A stretch of 64,000 nt of DNA from Bacillus cabrialesii (lineage in GTDB: Bacteria > Bacillota > Bacilli > Bacillales > Bacillaceae). Positions 1 to 7,351 of the stretch are shown here, piece by piece. Location of the stretch: contig NZ_CP096889.1 of NCBI RefSeq assembly GCF_004124315.2, positions 3,641,001 through 3,705,000 on the forward strand, written 5' to 3'. The notes under the pieces were generated by a model that ran no database searches, was not told where the DNA came from, and saw only the letters and a program-made list of their open reading frames with translations. The translations under genes were made by a program, and so were the position numbers. How positions within the stretch are numbered: the stretch's first letter is position 1; each line of letters opens with the position of its first letter.

Positions 1-725
1 TATCCTCGGTAATCACTTGATACAGGCTCCGCCCACTCACCCCGGTGCGCTTTAAAATCATCAAGTGTCATACAGCTGCCGTTATGCTGTAAAAACGAGA
101 CAATCCGCTGCGCAATATCTCCTTCATAGAAGGTGCTTCTTCCTTTTTCAGCAATCATGTTCAAGCTCTCTGCAAGCTCTTTTTGCACAAACCGCTCTCC
201 CGGGACAGGCGCTTGGCCGCTTCTCGTGAAAATGTCGGCCGTGTAAGGCGTGGAGGCCAGCAGTTCAAGATTCTTTTCTGTGTGGCGGCACTGATCAGAT
301 GATACTGGAAAACCGTTTTGGGCATAGTCGCGTGCAGGCTCCAACACGTCTTTAAGAGACATACACCCATACTCCTTCAGTACCGCATCCCAGCTATCAA
401 CCATCCCGGGCACGGTAATGGCACTGTCGATTCCCCGCAGCGGAATCGCGCTTTTTCCCTTATATACATCTCTCGTTATATGTTTTCCTGAACGGCCGCT
501 GCCATTGTAGACTCTTACCGCATTTGATTCCTGATGAAAGGTCAGCCAAAAGGAATCCCCGCCAAGCCCCGTCATATGCGGATACACAACTGCCAGACAA
601 GCACTCACAGCAACGGCGGCGTCAAACGCGTTGCCTCCCTTGTCCAGTATGCGGTTTCCAGCTTGAGAAGCAAGATAATGCGGACTGACGACCATTTGCT
701 TTGTACCGATGACAGATTTGTTCAT
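1..725 (-). CDS. ywrD: Gamma-glutamyltransferase-like protein YwrD, N-terminal part (cut by window edge)
   Basis: Reading leftward from the ATG at 725 gives an open frame of about 241 codons that runs off the window without a stop. It begins MNKSVIGTKQMVVSPHY and contains the GGNAFDAAVAV and GLGGDSFW segments typical of the gamma-glutamyltranspeptidase family, Ntn-hydrolases that cleave themselves at a conserved Thr; that Thr would lie in the missing C-terminal half. The start is supported by an AAAAGGGGA ribosome-binding site about 6 bases upstream. No signal peptide is visible, unlike secreted Ggt, so a cytoplasmic enzyme of unknown substrate is likely. It is divergent from ywrC. Family assignment is firm; substrate is unknown. 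Confidence 0.9.
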   Translation of the reverse strand, partial: MNKSVIGTKQMVVSPHYLASQAGNRILDKGGNAFDAAVAVSACLAVVYPHMTGLGGDSFWLTFHQESNAVRVYNGSGRSGKHITRDVYKGKSAIPLRGIDSAITVPGMVDSWDAVLKEYGCMSLKDVLEPARDYAQNGFPVSSDQCRHTEKNLELLASTPYTADIFTRSGQAPVPGERFVQKELAESLNMIAEKGRSTFYEGDIAQRIVSFLQHNGSCMTLDDFKAHRGEWAEPVSSDYRG

Positions 726-815
726 CACAAGTCCCCTTTTTTAAGAGATTTTCTTCAGTATAGGGAGCCTGATTTTCTACATCTACTGATGCGGCAGAAA
801 AACTGACGAACTTTA

Positions 816-908
816 TCCCTTTCGAAAACAGAAAAACAATATTTCTTTCATGTTGAAAACAAATATAAAAATTATCTTTCGAAACGTAATTTTTATGATA
901 AAATAATC
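816..908. promoter_or_regulatory. Divergent ywrD/ywrC regulatory region with TTTC..GAAA dyads
   Basis: The palindrome TTTCGAAA occurs at 820-827 and 877-884, and a spaced version TTTC-ATGTT-GAAA lies between them at 845-857. The second palindrome would overlap the -35 region of a plausible rightward promoter whose -10 is TAAAAT at 899-904. Such dyads between a divergent pair are reasonable operators for the Lrp-type regulator YwrC, but this is inference from position and symmetry only. Confidence 0.4.
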
Positions 909-938
909 TCTAAAAGGCTACGAAAGCAGGTGAAGCAA

Positions 939-1415
939 TTGAGTCATGAATATCAAATCCCCAACCTTGTTCTAGATGAGATCGACAAACAAATTCTCAC
1001 CATTTTGCACGAGGAAGGCAGGATATCTTATACGGATCTTGGCAAAAGAGTCGATTTGTCACGGGTTGCTGTCCAGGCTCGAATTAATCAATTAATCGAA
1101 GCTGGGGTTATCGAAAAATTCACTGCGGTCATCAATCCCGCTAAAATCGGCATCCACGTGTCCGTGTTTTTCAATGTCGAGGTCGAACCGCAGTTTTTAG
1201 AAGAGGTCGCTCTTAAGCTTGAGGAAGAACCCGCGGTCACCAGCCTCTATCACATGACGGGTCCGAGCAAGCTGCATATGCATGGGATCTTTGCCAATGA
1301 TCAAGAAATGGAAGAGTTTTTAACAAAACGACTGTATCCGCTGCGAGGCGTCGTCAGTGTTGATTGCCAGATGCTGATCAAACGATACAAAAGCCGTATG
1401 GGAATGAAGCTGTAA
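939..1415 (+). CDS. ywrC: Lrp/AsnC-family regulator of the chromate transporter (YwrC/ChrS)
   Basis: This 158-residue protein has an N-terminal winged helix-turn-helix (about residues 14-65, DEIDKQILTILHEEGR then LSRVAVQARINQLIEAGVI) and a C-terminal RAM/Lrp effector domain, the normal Lrp layout and length. I chose the TTG at 939 because an AGGTGA ribosome-binding site ends 5 bases before it; a GTG at 930 would lie inside that site. It is followed after 13 bases by ywrB and ywrA. In B. subtilis YwrC (ChrS) controls the chr3N/chr3C chromate-resistance pair; the same role is inferred here from conserved order. Confidence 0.92.
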   Translation: MSHEYQIPNLVLDEIDKQILTILHEEGRISYTDLGKRVDLSRVAVQARINQLIEAGVIEKFTAVINPAKIGIHVSVFFNVEVEPQFLEEVALKLEEEPAVTSLYHMTGPSKLHMHGIFANDQEMEEFLTKRLYPLRGVVSVDCQMLIKRYKSRMGMKL

Positions 1416-1428
1416 AGGAGAGAAACGA

Positions 1429-2022
1429 ATGAAAAACCATCCTTATCGGGATATGACGGCCGCAATGGTGCGCACAGGCATTTTAGGGTTTGGCGGCGGT
1501 CCTTCTGTGATTCCGCTGATCCGCCATGAAGCGGTCCATAAATACAAATGGATTGACGATGATGAATTTGGAGAAATATTAGCGATCGCTAATGCGCTTC
1601 CCGGACCGATTGCCACAAAAATGGCTGCGTATCTGGGCTTCAAGCTAAAAGGCACGTTAGGCGCAATCGTGGCGACTCTCGCCCATATTCTGCCTACATG
1701 TCTTGCGATGGTGGGCTTGTTTGCTGCTGTAAATGTCTTAAGCCATTCAGCAATTGTTGCCGGCATGATTGGTGCCGTAACACCAGTGATTGCGGTAATG
1801 CTCGGTATTATGGCGTACGAGTTTGGCCAAAAAGCGCTTAAAGGTTTCGGCTGGGTCACCGGCATCCTGTTTTTTATCATCGCTTTTATCGGCCTGCAAA
1901 CGTTACAGATCAATCCCGGCCTTGTCATTATCATTTTCTTAGCATACGGTGCGTTTCATTTTAAACTGAAGGACAAAATGACAAATAAACATTCAAAAGA
2001 TAAAGGAATGTCAGCCTCATGA
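1429..2022 (+). CDS. ywrB: Short-chain chromate transporter subunit (CHR family, Chr3N)
   Basis: The 197-residue hydrophobic protein is one half-size CHR-family domain. It carries the family signatures GFGGGPSVIPL near residue 20 and ANALPGPIATKMA near residue 60, followed by several transmembrane helices. Short CHR proteins work as heterologous pairs, here with YwrA, to export chromate across the cell membrane. A strong GGAGAG ribosome-binding site precedes the ATG. Its stop overlaps the start of ywrA by 4 bases (ATGA), indicating translational coupling. Confidence 0.92.
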   Translation: MKNHPYRDMTAAMVRTGILGFGGGPSVIPLIRHEAVHKYKWIDDDEFGEILAIANALPGPIATKMAAYLGFKLKGTLGAIVATLAHILPTCLAMVGLFAAVNVLSHSAIVAGMIGAVTPVIAVMLGIMAYEFGQKALKGFGWVTGILFFIIAFIGLQTLQINPGLVIIIFLAYGAFHFKLKDKMTNKHSKDKGMSAS

Positions 2023-2555
2023 TCATGATGTATGTATTTATGGCGTTTTTTATCGCAAACCTACTCGGGTATGGCGGCGGACCAGCGTCTATTCCGCTGA
2101 TGTTTGAGGAAGTCGTAAACAGATACAGCTGGCTCTCAAACGACCAATTTTCAAACATGCTCGCCCTTGCGAACGCATTGCCGGGCCCGATCGCAACCAA
2201 AATCGCCGCGTATGTCGGCTACAGCGCAGGCGGGTGGTCCGGCTTCCTGATTGCGCTGGTCGCAACCGTCGTCCCGTCGGCGATCGCCTTGATCGTCCTG
2301 CTGCGCATCATCCAGCGCTTCCGCCAATCACCCGTCATCAAAGGCATGACACTGTCCGTTCAGCCCGTCATCGCGGTCATGATGCTTATTCTGACTTGGC
2401 AAATCGGCGCAGACGGCATCAAAGCGATCGGCTGGATTCAATCACTAGTGATTGCGGGAATTTCCCTCCTTGCCATGACAAAATTCAAAATGCATCCGGC
2501 ATTCCTGATTATCGCGGCGTTTTTGTATGGCGGCATTGTAATCCCTCATTTATAG
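2019..2555 (+). CDS. ywrA: Short-chain chromate transporter subunit (CHR family, Chr3C)
   Basis: This 178-residue CHR-family membrane protein is homologous to YwrB. It repeats the glycine-rich motif (GYGGGPASIPLM) and the NALPGPIATKIAAYVGY motif in the N-terminal third, then hydrophobic helices. The two half-size proteins probably correspond to the N and C halves of long-chain ChrA and insert in opposite orientation. The gene overlaps ywrB by 4 bases and ends just before a strong terminator, closing the ywrCBA unit. Confidence 0.92.
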   Translation: MIMMYVFMAFFIANLLGYGGGPASIPLMFEEVVNRYSWLSNDQFSNMLALANALPGPIATKIAAYVGYSAGGWSGFLIALVATVVPSAIALIVLLRIIQRFRQSPVIKGMTLSVQPVIAVMMLILTWQIGADGIKAIGWIQSLVIAGISLLAMTKFKMHPAFLIIAAFLYGGIVIPHL

Positions 2556-2586
2556 AAAAAAGCACCCTGACAGGTGCTTTTTTATT
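2556..2586 (+). terminator. Rho-independent terminator after ywrA
   Basis: The stem AAAAGCACC / GGTGCTTTT with loop CTGACA is followed by a T run, directly after the ywrA stop. Confidence 0.9.
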
Positions 2587-2657
2587 TTGGCCCAGAAATC
2601 CTGTTTGGTATATGGTTCCTCTCATTCTCACAGATTGTCCTGTATATAGAAGTCAAT

Positions 2658-2692
2658 GAAAAAACTTGCAGTTCACGACCTGCAAGTTTTAC
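2658..2692 (-). terminator. Terminator of ywqL
   Basis: The inverted repeat AAAACTTGCAG / CTGCAAGTTTT with an 8-base loop has a T run on the minus strand. It overlaps the last bases of the ywqL stop codon. Confidence 0.85.
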
Positions 2693-3405
2693 ACGTGATT
2701 TTTCTGATAAAATGTTCGCAAAACATGCGTTTCAAGGTCGGCCAAGCGGACAGGGATCGGCAGCCTGCTTTCTTGATTGATCAGGCTCATCGTGATCTGA
2801 TAGCTGCTTTCTAAATCAATGTTATGTCCGCAAGACAAAAAGATAGGCTTCACGTCCCGCCGGGTCCGCAGCGCCCGGCCATATACCTCGCCGTCAATAA
2901 TAATATCGGTATAAGCGCCGACTTCATTTTCAGGCATCTCGAAATCACAGCCTTTGATTTTGAGATAGGTTTTCGCAATCCCAATTGTCGGCTTACCGAG
3001 AAAAAAAGCAGCATGGGTGGCAACACCCATATGGTTGTAATGCAGATACCCGTTGCCATCAAACAAAAACACATCGGGCTCCGTCTCCAGCTTTTTGGCC
3101 GCTTCGATGATCAGCGGCAGCTCACGAAACGCAAGAAAACCCGAAACATACGGTACGCTGATTTTCCCCATGCTGTGCACTTTTTCAATGACTTCTTTTG
3201 TATCAGCGTCAATGACGATGATACTGCACACCCCGTATGGTTCTCCGTTCTGCTCCCAATAGGCGAGATCGACGCCTGCGCAGGTGTTGATGGAGTTTAG
3301 GGGGATGGTGGGTGATAGATTGATTTTAGGTTGAAGGGATTGTTGTGTTTTTATAAATTCTTCTTTTTCATTTAGGTTGAAATGGTGTATTTGTTCTATA
3401 TGCAT
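2689..3405 (-). CDS. ywqL: Endonuclease V (deaminated-base repair nuclease)
   Basis: The 238-residue protein belongs to the endonuclease V/Nfi family, which cuts DNA at the second phosphodiester bond 3' of deoxyinosine and other deaminated bases. Family features visible are the CAGVDLAYW strand with the first catalytic Asp, the LAFRELPLI segment, FLFDGNGYLHYNHMGVATHAAF with the second metal-binding Asp, and VGRALR-type motif near the C terminus. The ATG at 3405 follows a GGAGAGAG ribosome-binding site; an upstream in-frame extension to 3489 has none. It follows the deaminase-toxin operon but is separated from ywqK by a terminator and about 390 bases. Confidence 0.92.
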   Translation of the reverse strand: MHIEQIHHFNLNEKEEFIKTQQSLQPKINLSPTIPLNSINTCAGVDLAYWEQNGEPYGVCSIIVIDADTKEVIEKVHSMGKISVPYVSGFLAFRELPLIIEAAKKLETEPDVFLFDGNGYLHYNHMGVATHAAFFLGKPTIGIAKTYLKIKGCDFEMPENEVGAYTDIIIDGEVYGRALRTRRDVKPIFLSCGHNIDLESSYQITMSLINQESRLPIPVRLADLETHVLRTFYQKNHV

Positions 3406-3798
3406 TAAATCTCTCTCCTTCATTATTAAATACTTTAAGTCAAATTTAGTGTAATTAATATACAGAATAATCGCGAACTGATTTGTCATTCAAGTTGGGT
3501 TATACTGACTGTCTGGTACATATGCCTTTTCAAAAGAATGATAACTTCCGCACCAAAAAATCAACACAGCCATTTAGTATCTCTTGATTTTTATTAAATG
3601 AGTCACCAAAGTAAATTTATTAAATAAAAAACTTGCGAACTATGTCGCAAGTTTTACATGAAAAATTTTGAAAGACATTACGTTATGACGATATCTATGT
3701 TCTTGAACTCAATGTAATTACAAAAACATCTTCAGACAAAACACCCTATCATTCCTTACATATTCTAAACTTCAAACAGATCTCATTATTTAATGTTA
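3406..3798. other. Intergenic region between ywqK and ywqL
   Basis: This stretch of about 390 AT-rich bases shows no credible gene. It holds the ywqK terminator at 3625-3656 and presumably the leftward promoter of ywqL near 3420-3490. I see no repeats or relics that would identify former immunity genes. Confidence 0.6.
3625..3656 (-). terminator. Terminator downstream of ywqK
   Basis: The inverted repeat AAAACTTGCGA / TCGCAAGTTTT has a 6-base loop and a T run on the minus strand. It resembles the ywqL terminator closely in sequence. Confidence 0.8.
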
Positions 3799-4275
3799 TT
3801 ATTCCCTACCTAAGTTACGATTTATCTCTCTTCTTTTTAATAAAGTGACATATTGCGCATTTTCTATATCATGTTCTAATTCTTTTTCAATTATAAGTTT
3901 TCCATTTTCGTCCCATTCTTTATAGTTCAATTTGACTGATAACTCAACTTCACTTGTTGATTTAACATTTCCATTTTCATGCCAATAGATACTTTTTCCA
4001 TTAACTAATCCATATTTAAAGTACTCTTCACATTTTATTTTTCCACTTTTATAAAACTCGCGATTTAAGCCATGAGCTAATCCATCTTTATAGAAACAAA
4101 AATACATTAGATTCCCGTTTTCAAACAGTTCGAATGCCAATCCTGTAAATGGCTTTCCATCTTCATCTTCCGGGTTATCGAGAATCTCGTCACTATATGA
4201 AGTAAACCACAAATCATCAAAGTTTACACCATTTTTCAAAACATATTCCTTTGTATATTTACTATTACCTTCCAT
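3799..4275 (-). CDS. ywqK: MORN-like repeat protein, probable immunity protein to YwqJ
   Basis: The 158-residue soluble protein contains at least three MORN-type repeats of the form (F/Y)xxGxxxGxxxxYxxxGxxxxExxY, between about residues 55 and 125 (for example FYKDGLAHGLNREFYKSGK and YFKYGLVNGKSIYWHENGN). The ATG at 4275 lies inside the end of ywqJ, giving an 11-base overlap, with an AGGTGC ribosome-binding site; the open frame extends further upstream inside ywqJ but without a site. In 168 YwqK is regarded as the antitoxin of YwqJ; tight coupling here supports that. The gene is more AT-rich than its surroundings. Confidence 0.85.
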   Translation of the reverse strand: MEGNSKYTKEYVLKNGVNFDDLWFTSYSDEILDNPEDEDGKPFTGLAFELFENGNLMYFCFYKDGLAHGLNREFYKSGKIKCEEYFKYGLVNGKSIYWHENGNVKSTSEVELSVKLNYKEWDENGKLIIEKELEHDIENAQYVTLLKRREINRNLGRE

Positions 4276-6061
4276 ATTTAAGCACCTCTGGTATATAATG
4301 AGCTCCATCTGTGATGTATTCACAGTGGGGACATCTTGGCATTGGGGATCCTTGTGGCATGAATTTATTAATCTTCCTTGCACTTATTACATATACCATA
4401 AATTCTTCTAGCTTCGCATCAGACCTCGACAACAATGCCTCATTTAAAGCATAAACTTCAGCATGAGATCCGGCACCCAAAGTTTTTTCATAACCTGTTT
4501 TTAAATCATGTGGCATATTGTTTATTCTATTTTTTATAATGTCATGTTGTACTTCAGGAGAGTAACCCTTAGATTCATTGATACCAAAGAAGTATTTACC
4601 AGTTTTCTTATCAAGAACACCAGCAAATGCAGGCCCTCTTTGCTTCTTACCTACTCCTTTGCTTATCAATTTATTTAGTTCTTGATGTACTTCTCCTCTC
4701 AAATTAATTCTTTGGTGAAGTTCCTCTTTTGATATTTCACCATATTTATTTCTCAAGTAATCAATTCGACTAGGTTTTTGAGAAATATCCACCTTATTAG
4801 ACTTAGGTATTGATACATTATTATATGGAGCATTAGCTCTTTGCAATTTATCGACATATCTAGCTGAACTAATTCCAACCAAACTCAATGCCGCTTCCAG
4901 CGCACCCGTTTTCCGCTTCTCCTCAGACACTTTGTTTCCAAACATATCCCTGCCTGTCACGGCTTCTGAGAATCCGTTTGACGCAACAAGGCCGTATGCG
5001 CCCATTTCTGTCATTTTGAGAATGTCTAAGGATTTTCCAGTTTTGTAGGCATCTAATGCGTGTTCTGCGGCAATGACGGTTTTTCCGGTTTTGTAGATGG
5101 CTTTTCCGCCTTTGAAGGCGCGGCCTGCCCAGCCGACGACTGGTATGAATCCGGCTGCGGCCATAGCTCCTGCTGTCACACGTTCTGCGGTGGAGAGTTT
5201 TTCTCCGGTAACCGGATCAACGCCTTCGGTTGCTCTTTTATAATCATAATAGCCAGTGACTTCTCCAGTAAAGTTGCAAACTCCATCCCATGTTTTTTCG
5301 TACCATGGTTTGTTTGCTTCTTCCTCGGCTTTTTCCTGAAGCCGTCTTGCTTCTGCTTGCTGGGTTTTTGCATCGATATAGGTTGTTCCTTGATTTTCTA
5401 CTTCAATGACGCTTTTGTAGACCTCATTGCTGTGGAAGGCTTTTTTGTCATAGTACATAGGGGATGCGCTTTTTCCGTTGCTGGTGGCCTGCATGAGAAC
5501 AGAATATTTGCTGAGCACTGCGTTGTCCAGAGATTCTAAGTTTTGATATTCAGTGGTCAAGGATTCATCGAGCTTATCCACTGCTGTGATCGTGTCACGT
5601 CTGATTTTTTGGGCATCGCCCATCTTATCTGCATAGTCGTCAAGCGTGTACATGTCAAGATCAATAATATCGCTGATGCCTGACAAAATAGAATCGATTT
5701 CTTCTTTATGAGCGGAGACAATCTCTGAGGCTTTCAAGTCTCCGTTGGGCAGCTCATGATCCAAAAATGAAGTCTCCACATATGAATCACTGAGTTCTTG
5801 ATCTTTAATATCTCCCGAAATGCCATTTAAAAACGCAATTTGAGCAGAGACAAGCGTCAGCCAGCTTTCAACGATTTCTGCCTGTCCCTGAAAAAAATCT
5901 TTAATATTGTCCGCGCCTTTTCCTTTAAAATTGTCGCCTAAATCCGCCACTTCCTGAAACGCTTTTTTCAGCGTGTTCAGCTGCTCCTCAAGCGTCTCGT
6001 ATTGCTTTTTTCTGCTCTTCGCTTCTTCGATTAAAGATTTAGATTCAAATACTTTGCTCAT
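4265..6061 (-). CDS. ywqJ: LXG polymorphic toxin with YwqJ-type deaminase domain
   Basis: The 598-residue protein starts with an LXG domain (about residues 1-200, helical; MSKVFESKSLIEEAKSRKKQ), the type VII secretion targeting module. A pre-toxin TG-like segment follows near residues 255-315 (TAGAMAAAGFIPVVGWAGR). The C-terminal domain (from about residue 430) is a YwqJ-family nucleic-acid deaminase with the zinc and catalytic motifs HAEVYALNEALL and PRCPHC. All expected key residues are present, so the toxin looks intact. It is the third gene of ywqHIJK. Export would rely on the Yuk type VII system encoded elsewhere. The C-terminal part is clearly more AT-rich than the LXG part, as expected for exchangeable toxin tips. 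Confidence 0.93.
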   Translation of the reverse strand: MSKVFESKSLIEEAKSRKKQYETLEEQLNTLKKAFQEVADLGDNFKGKGADNIKDFFQGQAEIVESWLTLVSAQIAFLNGISGDIKDQELSDSYVETSFLDHELPNGDLKASEIVSAHKEEIDSILSGISDIIDLDMYTLDDYADKMGDAQKIRRDTITAVDKLDESLTTEYQNLESLDNAVLSKYSVLMQATSNGKSASPMYYDKKAFHSNEVYKSVIEVENQGTTYIDAKTQQAEARRLQEKAEEEANKPWYEKTWDGVCNFTGEVTGYYDYKRATEGVDPVTGEKLSTAERVTAGAMAAAGFIPVVGWAGRAFKGGKAIYKTGKTVIAAEHALDAYKTGKSLDILKMTEMGAYGLVASNGFSEAVTGRDMFGNKVSEEKRKTGALEAALSLVGISSARYVDKLQRANAPYNNVSIPKSNKVDISQKPSRIDYLRNKYGEISKEELHQRINLRGEVHQELNKLISKGVGKKQRGPAFAGVLDKKTGKYFFGINESKGYSPEVQHDIIKNRINNMPHDLKTGYEKTLGAGSHAEVYALNEALLSRSDAKLEEFMVYVISARKINKFMPQGSPMPRCPHCEYITDGAHYIPEVLKYGR

Positions 6062-6079
6062 CGCACTGCCCTTTCTATT

Positions 6080-6340
6080 CTATTTTACCGCTATCGCCTC
6101 GTCCTGCTCTTTGAGTGAATCTACGTTATCCTTTGTATCCTCGATATTTTTCTGTACCGCTTTTTTATAGTCTCCGAGCATGCTTTTGATGTTCTCCTCA
6201 CGCTCATGGTATTTTTTCGTATAATCGAGTTTGTTTTTTCCATTGGATCCCGCGGCGCCGATTGATACGTCAGCAAGCGCATCTTTGACAGAATCTAATG
6301 TTTTGATGACTGTGTCGTACTTCAGCTTAATTTCTGACAT
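6080..6340 (-). CDS. ywqI: Small LXG-operon partner protein YwqI
   Basis: This 86-residue, highly charged helical protein (MSEIKLKYDTVIKTLDSV...) has the size and position of the DUF5344-type WXG100-like partners that precede LXG toxins and help deliver them to the type VII secretion system. It lies 18 bases upstream of ywqJ and 9 bases downstream of ywqH, so the three are cotranscribed. No enzymatic motif is visible. The partner role is inferred from related LXG systems. Confidence 0.88.
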   Translation of the reverse strand: MSEIKLKYDTVIKTLDSVKDALADVSIGAAGSNGKNKLDYTKKYHEREENIKSMLGDYKKAVQKNIEDTKDNVDSLKEQDEAIAVK

Positions 6341-6349
6341 AAAAAAAGA

Positions 6350-6772
6350 TCACCACCATTTTAGTTTACTAATTGTATTTCCGACTTCTTCCACGAAATC
6401 TTCTCCCTTTTCAAGAAGATTTGCTGCACCATTTGCTATGAACAATTCCGATGCATATTGGGCTTTATCCACTTCAAGATCAATAATTTTACCGTTAATC
6501 GAAGCCATATACTCGTTATATTTATCATTCACAATCTTAGATGCTTCCGATTTCGCCTCTTCTCTTCCCTTGTCGAAATCATCGGCTTTTGTTCCCGTCC
6601 AATGCTTGCCCAATTCCGGTTTCACAATTTCTTTGATTTCAGTGATTGCCTCTTCTTGCAGTGTGTCTATGTCCTTTTTTGCTTTTTTCAGCTTTTCGAT
6701 CTTGTCTTCCACGTCGGAAATTTTTCCGTTGAGCGAACTTTTGATATCCGCCAGCATACTTTCATAACCCAT
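6350..6772 (-). CDS. ywqH: LXG-operon partner protein YwqH
   Basis: The 140-residue coiled-coil protein (MGYESMLADIKSSLNGKISDVEDKIEKL) resembles DUF5082-type LXG accessory proteins. A W-x-G motif (HWTG) sits mid-protein, reminiscent of WXG100 helical hairpins. The start at 6772 has a GAGGTGAT ribosome-binding site 4-5 bases upstream; the longer open frame begins inside that site. It is the first gene of the ywqHIJK toxin operon and probably acts as a chaperone or targeting factor for YwqJ. Confidence 0.88.
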   Translation of the reverse strand: MGYESMLADIKSSLNGKISDVEDKIEKLKKAKKDIDTLQEEAITEIKEIVKPELGKHWTGTKADDFDKGREEAKSEASKIVNDKYNEYMASINGKIIDLEVDKAQYASELFIANGAANLLEKGEDFVEEVGNTISKLKWW

Positions 6773-7093
6773 CTGAATCACCTCTTAATACTCAAAAAGT
6801 CGTATGGAGGGGCTGATGAAGATAGACTTTTCCATACTTTATTTCCATATATTATATTTTAAAATAGCCAGAAGGCGGCTTAAATAGGGTAAACGTCTTA
6901 ATTTCGGCATATAACGCTCTCGATATGTAGGTCTATGATCTTGTTTTTGTTCGTTATACAGATAACGAAAACGTTTTACAAAATGAAAACACCTAAAGTC
7001 ATAGTTAAAAAGGCACTTGAAAGAGATAGATGTTGTTGATCTGCCTCTTCTCCTCTTGTGGTAATTAATGTAAAATGAAGCTGGGTGATGATG
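6773..7093. other. Intergenic region with the ywqH promoter
   Basis: This 320-base region contains no gene I can support. On the minus strand a TATAAT (plus-strand 6851-6856) is the best -10 for the ywqHIJK operon, but no good -35 lies 16-18 bases upstream, suggesting activator dependence. The right part carries the ribosome-binding site of the small membrane protein at 7094. Confidence 0.4.
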
Positions 7094-7351
7094 ATGAGTT
7101 TTTTCAGTCCGATGATGTTATTTTTTGTTGTCTTTCCTTTTCTGTCCTTCTTTGTTTTCGGTATTGCGGGCACATTGCTGTTTCAAAAACACGGTCTTTG
7201 GTCAATGCCTCTTACGGTGCTGAGCTTATTGTTCATGTTTATGTTCTTCATCGATTCGGCCGCGTCTGATTTTGTCATTTGGCTTATATTATTTCCGCTT
7301 CTGACCCTATTGGCATCAGGAGTGACCCTTTGGATCAAAAGCTTGTATTAG
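7094..7351 (+). CDS. Small membrane protein, DUF2651-like
   Basis: The 85-residue protein has three hydrophobic segments (MSFFSPMMLFFVVFPFLSFFV, then about residues 33-54 and 60-80) and no polar domain. Size and pattern recall the small Bacillus membrane proteins grouped as DUF2651, but that match is from memory of the pattern only. Four start codons in a row (GTG 7085, ATG 7088, 7091, 7094) are possible; I prefer 7094 because GGGTGAT at 7083-7089 is the likely ribosome-binding site. It converges on ywqG and their stop codons overlap, without a terminator between them. Function unknown. Confidence 0.6.
   Translation: MSFFSPMMLFFVVFPFLSFFVFGIAGTLLFQKHGLWSMPLTVLSLLFMFMFFIDSAASDFVIWLILFPLLTLLASGVTLWIKSLY

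Noticed and set aside
534..806. 90-codon open frame on the plus strand inside and before ywrD
   Set aside because: It overlaps the well supported ywrD start region on the other strand and lacks a ribosome-binding site.
1443..1934. Open frame antisense to ywrB
   Set aside because: The frame mirrors the coding frame of a membrane protein and has no independent start signals or family features.
2824..3300. 158-codon open frame opposite ywqL
   Set aside because: It lies antisense to endonuclease V, whose motifs and start are clear.
5060..5539. Long open frame on the plus strand opposite ywqJ
   Set aside because: It is a Cys/Phe-rich translation with no ribosome-binding site, antisense to a well supported toxin gene.
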